Below are positions 36,774-42,631 of a DNA stretch of 42,631 nucleotides, one piece after another. The notes below the pieces were generated by a model. It was not told where the DNA came from. It saw nothing but the letters and a program-made list of their open reading frames with translations, and did no database searches. Positions within the stretch are counted from its first letter, which is position 1. Each line of letters opens with the position of its first letter. The stretch lies in contig DAHVRZ010000006.1 of the NCBI GenBank assembly GCA_027324805.1, positions 1 to 42,631 on the forward strand, given 5' to 3'. A program made the translations under genes and the position numbers. This DNA comes from Candidatus Parcubacteria bacterium. Lineage in GTDB: Bacteria; Patescibacteriota; Minisyncoccia; UBA6257; 2-01-FULL-56-20.

Positions 36774-37442
36774 TCAAAGTGCGAACATATAACCATGCCC
36801 CGGGACGGTACGGATCGTCGCCCGTTTTCCGCCACCGCCTATCTTCTTTCTCAGGTTGGCGATGTGGGTCTCGATGCTGTTCGAAAGGGGATCGGCGCTG
36901 TCGTTCCATACGTGGTCGAGGATCGCGCCACGCGTGAGCACCGTTCCGGGATGTTTCATGAAATATTCAAGGATCGCAAACTCCTTCGGGGTCAGACGGA
37001 TGGTGCGCGTGCCGCGGCGGACCGAGAATGATCCGCGGTCGAGCACGAGGTCTCCGATCGAAAGGAGGGGTGTTTCGACAGGCCGGGGTCGCCGCAAAAG
37101 CGCACCGACGCGCGCGGAAAGTTCGCGGTATGAGAAAGGCTTCGTGAGGTAATCATCCGCGCCGCAGTTCAGGAGTCCTATCTTTCGTTCGGTTTCGGTC
37201 TGGCCGGAGAGTACGAGAATCGGCGCGGTCATTTTGTATTCGCGGAGTTCTTTGCATATCTCGTCGCCGTTCTTTCCCGGCAGGACATTATCAAGGAGGA
37301 TGAGGTCGTAATCGTTCGTCCGGGCACGATAGGATGCGCGTCCGCCGTCGTGCTCGATATCGACCGCATAACATTCCGCCTCGAGCTTCTTTTTGAGCGA
37401 CGAGGCGGTTTCCTCATGATCTTCGACCACCAAAATTCTCAT
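36774..37442 (-). CDS. OmpR/PhoB-family response regulator
   Basis: MRILVVEDHEETASSLKKKL...YDLILLDNVLPGKNGDEIC...GADDYLTKPFSYREL; winged helix RLTPKEFAILEYFMKHPGTVLTRGAILDHVW. Confidence 0.96.
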   Translation of the reverse strand: MRILVVEDHEETASSLKKKLEAECYAVDIEHDGGRASYRARTNDYDLILLDNVLPGKNGDEICKELREYKMTAPILVLSGQTETERKIGLLNCGADDYLTKPFSYRELSARVGALLRRPRPVETPLLSIGDLVLDRGSFSVRRGTRTIRLTPKEFAILEYFMKHPGTVLTRGAILDHVWNDSADPLSNSIETHIANLRKKIGGGGKRATIRTVPGHGYMFAL

Positions 37443-37536
37443 GGGATTCCCTTAAGTATATTTCCATAGCACGCACGGCGCCACAGGGTCTTTATATTTT
37501 CTTTATCGGCCCTTCGTGGAAAATACGCTTCTTTCC

Positions 37537-38583
37537 CTAAAGCTTCCCGCCGGCGAACCGTTCCGTGATGGCGCGGACCTCGGCGGCATTTTTCGCATCC
37601 ATAAGCTCGATGCGGAGTTCCTTTGCGCCGTCAAAACCGGCCGCGTAGGCCTTGTAATGCTTCTTCATCACGTCGAAGTTTTTGATCTTGCCGTCCTTTT
37701 TGGAGAGGTCGCTTTTATATGTCTTTTCGAAAAGCTCCGTATGCTCAACCATGCGCTCGAGGCGTTCGCGGAGTTCGGGCTCGCGTCCGGTGAAGAACCA
37801 CGGCGCGCCGAACGCACCGCGCCCGATCATCACGCCGTCGAGGCAGTATTTTTTTGCTTTTTCCCGCGCGTCCGCGAACGATGAAACGTCGCCGTTGCCG
37901 AGGACGCGCGTCCCGCCCGGTTCACCGGACTTGCCACGTTCGATAGGGGAAAGCCGGTCGCGGAGCTCGACGAGTTTGGGAGCAATATCCCAGTGTGCGG
38001 GCACTTTGGACATTTCCTTGCGCGTGCGGAGATGGACCGTGAGCGATGCGGGATGTTCTTCCAGAAGCGCCGCGCCCCACTCGTCGAATTCATCCGTGGA
38101 CGACCAGCCGAGCCGCGTCTTTACGGACACCGGCAATCCGCCCGCGCCTTCGCGCGCCGCACGGATGATCTCCTGCGCGAGCTTCGGTGTTTTGATGAGT
38201 GCCGCGCCCGCACCCTGCTTTTCTACGGCGCGGTCGGGACATCCCATGTTGATATCGATGCCGTCGAAGCCGAGCTTGGCGATCATCTCCGCTACCCGCG
38301 CGAACTGCTCCGGCTTCGTGCCGAAGATCTGCGCCACGATCGGGTGTTCGTTCTCGCCGAACCAAAGGTCCGGCATGAGCCGTTCGGCGCCGCGCGAAAG
38401 GAGCCCCTCCACAGAGACGAATTCGGTATAAAAAACGTCCGGCTTGCCGGAAGCGCCCGGAAAACCCTCGCGGCCCGCAGGGCCGTAGGCGGCGAACATA
38501 TGGCGGAACGCCGCATCCGTGACGTTCGCCATCGGTGCGAGTGCGAGGATCGGCATCTTAAGGTCCATCCAGAAGTTGCGCAT
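37537..38583 (-). CDS. dus: tRNA-dihydrouridine synthase
   Basis: LALAPMANVTDAAFRHMF...IVAQIFGTKPEQFARVAEMIAKLGFDGIDINMGCPDRAVEKQGAGAALIKTPKLAQEIIRAAR...VSVKTRLGW; start reset to ATG 38583. Confidence 0.94.
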   Translation of the reverse strand: MRNFWMDLKMPILALAPMANVTDAAFRHMFAAYGPAGREGFPGASGKPDVFYTEFVSVEGLLSRGAERLMPDLWFGENEHPIVAQIFGTKPEQFARVAEMIAKLGFDGIDINMGCPDRAVEKQGAGAALIKTPKLAQEIIRAAREGAGGLPVSVKTRLGWSSTDEFDEWGAALLEEHPASLTVHLRTRKEMSKVPAHWDIAPKLVELRDRLSPIERGKSGEPGGTRVLGNGDVSSFADAREKAKKYCLDGVMIGRGAFGAPWFFTGREPELRERLERMVEHTELFEKTYKSDLSKKDGKIKNFDVMKKHYKAYAAGFDGAKELRIELMDAKNAAEVRAITERFAGGKL

Positions 38584-38661
38584 GGTCCAGATAGTATATA
38601 CTGCCCGCCGCGTTTTCGCACCCGCGGAGCGCACCCGTCGAAATATGCTAAAATAGGGGCA

Positions 38662-41600
38662 ATGGCAAAAGCTCCTGCTCCGAAAACCAAGGCGAAAGAC
38701 GGCGCTTCCGGGGATGCTTTTGAAGCCCGCTATAAGGCGCTGAATCCCGAACAGCGCGAGGCGGTGGACGCCATCACGGGGCCCGTGATGGTGATCGCGG
38801 GGCCGGGCACGGGGAAGACGACCGTGCTTACGCTTCGCATCGCGAACATTTTGCGTACGGCAGCGGGCGGGCAGCACGACGGCGCGAAAGACGCGCCTAT
38901 AAAGACCAAGCCCGAGCGTATTCTTGCGCTCACGTTTACCGAAAGCGGCGCCGTCGAAATGCGGCGGAAATTGGCGGAGCTCGTCGGTCAGGAGGCGTAC
39001 AAGGTGGAGATCTCGACGTTCCACGGCTTTGCGAACCGGATCATCCAGGACTACCCTGACCATTTCCCGGAGATCGTGGGCGCGTCGCCGATCACGGAGA
39101 TCGACCAGGTGGACATCGTGCGGCGCTTGCTCGATGCGCGCGGCTCATCGAAAGACGGCGGACTCAAGCTCGACAAACTGCGCCCATTCGGCGATCCATA
39201 CTTCTATTTGCGCGACATCATCCGCGCGGTGACGGAGCTCAAACAGCAGAGCGTCTCGCCCGCAATGTTCGCGAAGATCGCCGCGGACGACCGCGAACGG
39301 TTCTACGCGAATCCGGACCTCGTGCACACCTCCGGCAAGTACGAAGGCAAGATGAAAGGGAAGTACGATTCCGGCGCGAAGAAGATCGAGAAGAACCTCG
39401 AGCTCGTGCGCGTGTACGAGGCGTACCAAGCCGAACTTCGCAAGGCGAAGCAATATGACTACGCGGACATGATCATGTTCACCGCGCTTGCGCTCGAGAA
39501 CGACGGCGACCTCCGCCGCGCGCTCCAGTCCGCCTACGACTATTTCCTGGTGGACGAGCATCAGGACACGAACGACGCGCAGAACAAGATCGTCGAAATG
39601 ATCGCGGGCGGCGAAGGCGAAAGCGAACAGCCGAACCTCTTCGTGGTGGGCGACGAAAAGCAGGCGATCTTCCGGTTCCAGGGCGCCTCGCCCGAGAATT
39701 TCCATTATTTCCGCACGCGCTACAAGGGCGTGAAGCTCATCACGCTCCGCTCCAACTACCGCTCGACGCAGGCCATTTTGAATGCGGCGCAGGCCGTCTC
39801 GCCGCGGGAAACCGAGCTCGTCTCGGAAGCGGGCCACAAGGAATCAGACGCACACCTCGCCGTACTCTCAACCCCGGATGTCGAGATGTATTTTATAGCA
39901 CAAAGGGTTAAAGAATTACTGAAGGGAAACGGTGCGGCGAAGGACGCCGCAGGGGACGCAGTGCCGGCTGAAGAGATCGCGGTTTTGTATCGTGATAACA
40001 AAGACGCGGCGCCCCTGGCGCGGATGTTCGAGCGTCTGCATATACCGTTCAATATAGAATCGGACCAGGACGTGCTCGGCGATACGGAGATCCGCAAGCT
40101 CGTGCGCGTACTCCGCGCGGTCCAGCGCTTCGGCAACGATATCCGGCTCGCCGAGGCGCTCCACGCCGACTTCCTGGGCATCGCGCCGATGGACGCGTAC
40201 CGGATCATGGCCTTCGCGGGGCGGATGAGGCGCGCGGCGCGCATTGCGGCGGAGAATGGAGCCGCGCAAGACGCGACACAAAAAGAAACGCGAAGCGCAG
40301 AGCGGAAGAAGATGACCATCTACGACGTTCTCGCCTCCGCCGAGCTCCAGAAAGAGGCGGGCGTCGTGTCCCAAGAATCCGTGACGGCGGCAACGACCTT
40401 TGCGCGCAACCTGTCCGAGTGGAAGCGCGCCGCCGAAAACGATGGCGCCGTGGAAGCGTTCGAGAAGATTGTTCGTGATTCGGGGTGCCTGGCGGCCGTC
40501 CTGCGGCATCCGTCAGGCAGTGAGAAACTGGCGAAGCTCCACGCACTTTTCGACCTCCTCAAATCGTTCACCGAGCACAAGCGTAATTACACCCTCGACG
40601 ATTTCTTCGCCTATCTCGATTTGATGGAAGAGCACGGCGTGGCGGTGAAGGCCAAGGACACGGTGCGGATGCCGGGCCGCGTGCGCCTCATGACAGCGCA
40701 CAAGTCGAAGGGCCGCGAGTTCGATTATGTTTTCATCATGGGCGCGGTGGACCGCAAATGGGGCTCACGCTGGCATCGCGACTCGCTCACCTTGCCGAAA
40801 GGAATTTATCGGATCGTCCAGGAAGCCGAGGCGGAGGTGGCAAGCGACGGCGATGGCGGGGAAGATGTAAAAGATGATTCCGACGAGCGCAATGTGTTCT
40901 ACGTCGCGCTTACCCGCGCGCGCAAGGAACTCTTCGTGACGATGGCGAAAGCCGATCGTGAAGGGAAGGAGCTGCTGCCGACGCAGTTCGTGAGTGAGAT
41001 GAAGGCGGATATCCTCGCGCCGCTCGATACGGAGCCGTACGAAAAGGAGTTCGACGAGCACCGTGCGGAGATAGAGTTCGGGCAGACATCGAAAGACGGC
41101 GGCAAAAAAGGCGAGCTTGCGGAAACAAAGAAACCGGAGCTCATGGACAAGGAGTTTCTCAACGCGCTCTTCGACCAGCAGGGGATCTCGGTCACCGCAC
41201 TCAATAATTATCTCGAGTGCCCTTGGCATTATTTCTATGTGAATCTCCTCCGCATCCCCGAGGCGCCGAACAAGCACCTCGCGTTCGGCAATGCCGTCCA
41301 TGCGGCGCTCAAAGCGTATTTCGATGAGCTTGACGGCCGCGAAGGACGCGGCAACGAAGGGCGAGACATGGGCAAAGAATGGCTCGTGCGCCGCTTCGAG
41401 GAAGCGCTCGCGCGCGAACCGATCCCGGAGCATGAGTACGAAGAGACGCTTGCGAAGGGCCGCAAAGCCCTGCCCGCCTTCTATGACGAGTATCATACGC
41501 AGTGGCTCGCGTTCCGGAACGGCGGCGGCCGCGGCATGAACGAGGTCCGCGTGGATGGTGTGACGGCGGGAGACACTCCAATCAACGGCAAGCTCGACCG

Positions 41601-41973
41601 GATCGAGATACCGCACGATGGCAAGAGTGTGACCGTCATCGACTACAAGACCGGCCGTTCCAAATCGCGCAACGAGATCGAGGGAAATACGAAGACCTCG
41701 GACGGCAACTATAAGCGCCAGCTCACATTTTATAAACTGCTCCTCGCAAAAGAGGGGAACTACGACATGGCGGAAGGCGTGATCCAATTCGTGGAGCCCG
41801 ACGAACGAGGGAAGCCCCACCGGGAAGCGTTCGCCGTCACGGCTGGCGAGGTCGCCGTGCTCGAAAAGCTCGTCATTGATGTCGCCGGGGAAATACGGGA
41901 ATTGGCCTTTTGGAACAAGGGGTGTCATCAGTCGGATTGCGAATACTGCAGGCTGAGGGAGGGGATGGGATAG
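38662..41973 (+). CDS. UvrD/PcrA-type superfamily 1 helicase fused to C-terminal PD-(D/E)XK (RecB/AddB-like) nuclease
   Basis: LNPEQREAVDAITGPVMVIAGPGTGKTTVLTLRIANIL (Walker A), FLVDEHQDTNDAQ, VVGDEKQAIFRFQGA, MTAHKSKGREFDYVF; nuclease LNNYLECPWHYFYVNLL, KLDRIEI, VIDYKTG, C-terminal CHQSDCEYC. Confidence 0.94.
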   Translation: MAKAPAPKTKAKDGASGDAFEARYKALNPEQREAVDAITGPVMVIAGPGTGKTTVLTLRIANILRTAAGGQHDGAKDAPIKTKPERILALTFTESGAVEMRRKLAELVGQEAYKVEISTFHGFANRIIQDYPDHFPEIVGASPITEIDQVDIVRRLLDARGSSKDGGLKLDKLRPFGDPYFYLRDIIRAVTELKQQSVSPAMFAKIAADDRERFYANPDLVHTSGKYEGKMKGKYDSGAKKIEKNLELVRVYEAYQAELRKAKQYDYADMIMFTALALENDGDLRRALQSAYDYFLVDEHQDTNDAQNKIVEMIAGGEGESEQPNLFVVGDEKQAIFRFQGASPENFHYFRTRYKGVKLITLRSNYRSTQAILNAAQAVSPRETELVSEAGHKESDAHLAVLSTPDVEMYFIAQRVKELLKGNGAAKDAAGDAVPAEEIAVLYRDNKDAAPLARMFERLHIPFNIESDQDVLGDTEIRKLVRVLRAVQRFGNDIRLAEALHADFLGIAPMDAYRIMAFAGRMRRAARIAAENGAAQDATQKETRSAERKKMTIYDVLASAELQKEAGVVSQESVTAATTFARNLSEWKRAAENDGAVEAFEKIVRDSGCLAAVLRHPSGSEKLAKLHALFDLLKSFTEHKRNYTLDDFFAYLDLMEEHGVAVKAKDTVRMPGRVRLMTAHKSKGREFDYVFIMGAVDRKWGSRWHRDSLTLPKGIYRIVQEAEAEVASDGDGGEDVKDDSDERNVFYVALTRARKELFVTMAKADREGKELLPTQFVSEMKADILAPLDTEPYEKEFDEHRAEIEFGQTSKDGGKKGELAETKKPELMDKEFLNALFDQQGISVTALNNYLECPWHYFYVNLLRIPEAPNKHLAFGNAVHAALKAYFDELDGREGRGNEGRDMGKEWLVRRFEEALAREPIPEHEYEETLAKGRKALPAFYDEYHTQWLAFRNGGGRGMNEVRVDGVTAGDTPINGKLDRIEIPHDGKSVTVIDYKTGRSKSRNEIEGNTKTSDGNYKRQLTFYKLLLAKEGNYDMAEGVIQFVEPDERGKPHREAFAVTAGEVAVLEKLVIDVAGEIRELAFWNKGCHQSDCEYCRLREGMG

Positions 41974-41977
41974 GATT

Positions 41978-42331
41978 ATGAAAAGTATGAGGAACAAAAA
42001 ACAGGCTCGATATGGGACTAACTTTTGGACAACAGAGAATATTCCGGCCGCGGATCTTACTAAGTCTATTATGCAGTGCGCGCGCTATGTGACTGAAATG
42101 GAACGTAGGATGAATGATAAGAAAAAAACAGATGCCCTTGGTGCAGATATTCTAAAACCCAGAATTTCTTTGCTTTGTGGTAGGTCTAAGGAGTGGGCAA
42201 AAGAGCAGCGAGAACAATTCAAAATTTTAAATTCCAGTTTCCATGACATCGCAATTTTAACTTACGATCATGTACTAGAGCGAGCAAAAAGAATTTTAGG
42301 AGAGCCTGAAAAGAAAACTTCTGAACTATGA
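41978..42331 (+). pseudogene. C-terminal remnant of a Shedu/DUF4263-like nuclease (catalytic portion absent)
   Basis: YGTNFWTTENIPAADLTKSIMQCARYVTEME...LGADILKPRISLLCGRSKEWAKEQREQFKILNSSFHDIAILTYDHVLERAKRILGE resembles the post-ExK half of Shedu SduA; AT-rich. Confidence 0.6.
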
Positions 42332-42631
42332 AACCTCATGTTCGTCGAGCTGTTGCATATATTGCTGCGTGCGTCATTTCTAAAAGAAAATCGACGAATA
42401 TTTTCGATTATACTGCATCGCAACATTATTCCTTTTCAATTAACCTAAGGGAAAGCGGTATCGCTGTTTATGACTATGCGCAAGGATGTCATATTTCAGG
42501 TAGCTACTCTTCCTTATTTCACTATGGCGAGCATCATCACATCTCACTAAGAATAGAAGACGATAGATTTAGCGGCTTTGATTTTGGAGAGCATTATCAT
42601 TTTTCGGGACATGTTAGGGAGAGATCCATAT
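42328..42631 (+). CDS. Hypothetical His/Tyr/Ser-rich protein, truncated by the window end
   Basis: ATGA overlap with the preceding ORF; open for 101 codons: MKPHVRRAVAYIAACVISKRKSTNIFDYTASQHYSFSINLRESGIAVYDYAQGCHISGSYSSLFHYGEHHHISLRIEDDRFSGFDFGEHYHFSGHVRERSI; absent from the ORF track. Confidence 0.55.
   Translation, partial: MKPHVRRAVAYIAACVISKRKSTNIFDYTASQHYSFSINLRESGIAVYDYAQGCHISGSYSSLFHYGEHHHISLRIEDDRFSGFDFGEHYHFSGHVRERSI

Noticed and set aside
37993-38661. N-terminal 223 residues of the 1326-aa ORF
   Set aside because: This extension is antisense to dus; true start is ATG 38662 behind TGCTAAAAT.
38584-39063. N-terminal extension of the 508-aa dus ORF
   Set aside because: Antisense to the helicase; true dus start is ATG 38583 behind a TATACT box.
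40765-41997. 410-aa minus ORF
   Set aside because: Antisense to the helicase-nuclease C-terminal region; no motifs.

Overview
The window is about 42.6 kb of compact, mostly high-GC bacterial chromosome using code 11, with TGA read as stop. Gene content and style suggest Patescibacteria/CPR (Parcubacteria-like). Clues are the CxxC-x17-CxxC zinc protein, an archaeal-looking UMP kinase, a class F-like sortase with an LPNTG partner, and very short 5' leaders; this lineage call is an inference. Housekeeping content includes groES-groEL behind a near-perfect CIRCE operator, lemA-htpX, pyrH-like, tRNA-Ser(GGA), engB, gyrB, secE, nusG, rpsR, mscL, dus, a two-component system, an M13 peptidase and a UvrD/RecB-like helicase-nuclease. 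Notable accessory content: (i) a 27-bp direct repeat derived from the tRNA-Ser 3' end brackets a ~4.8 kb AT-richer island (IMPase-like, two orphans, P3A-type ATPase) and abuts a truncated EEP gene; (ii) an extracytosolic flavin electron-transfer operon (FMN-binding protein, ApbE, RnfD/NqrB-FNR fusion); (iii) a minimal sortase plus LPNTG-ended substrate that has no C-terminal membrane anchor; (iv) a convergent aminotransferase / orphan / ATP-grasp cluster; (v) a catalytic-domain-less Shedu (DUF4263)-like remnant at the right edge, followed by an uncharacterised His/Tyr-rich ORF running off the window; (vi) -10 boxes recurring 6-12 nt upstream of start codons across many genes, suggesting widespread leaderless transcription. 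All assignments are by eye from sequence motifs; no searches were run.
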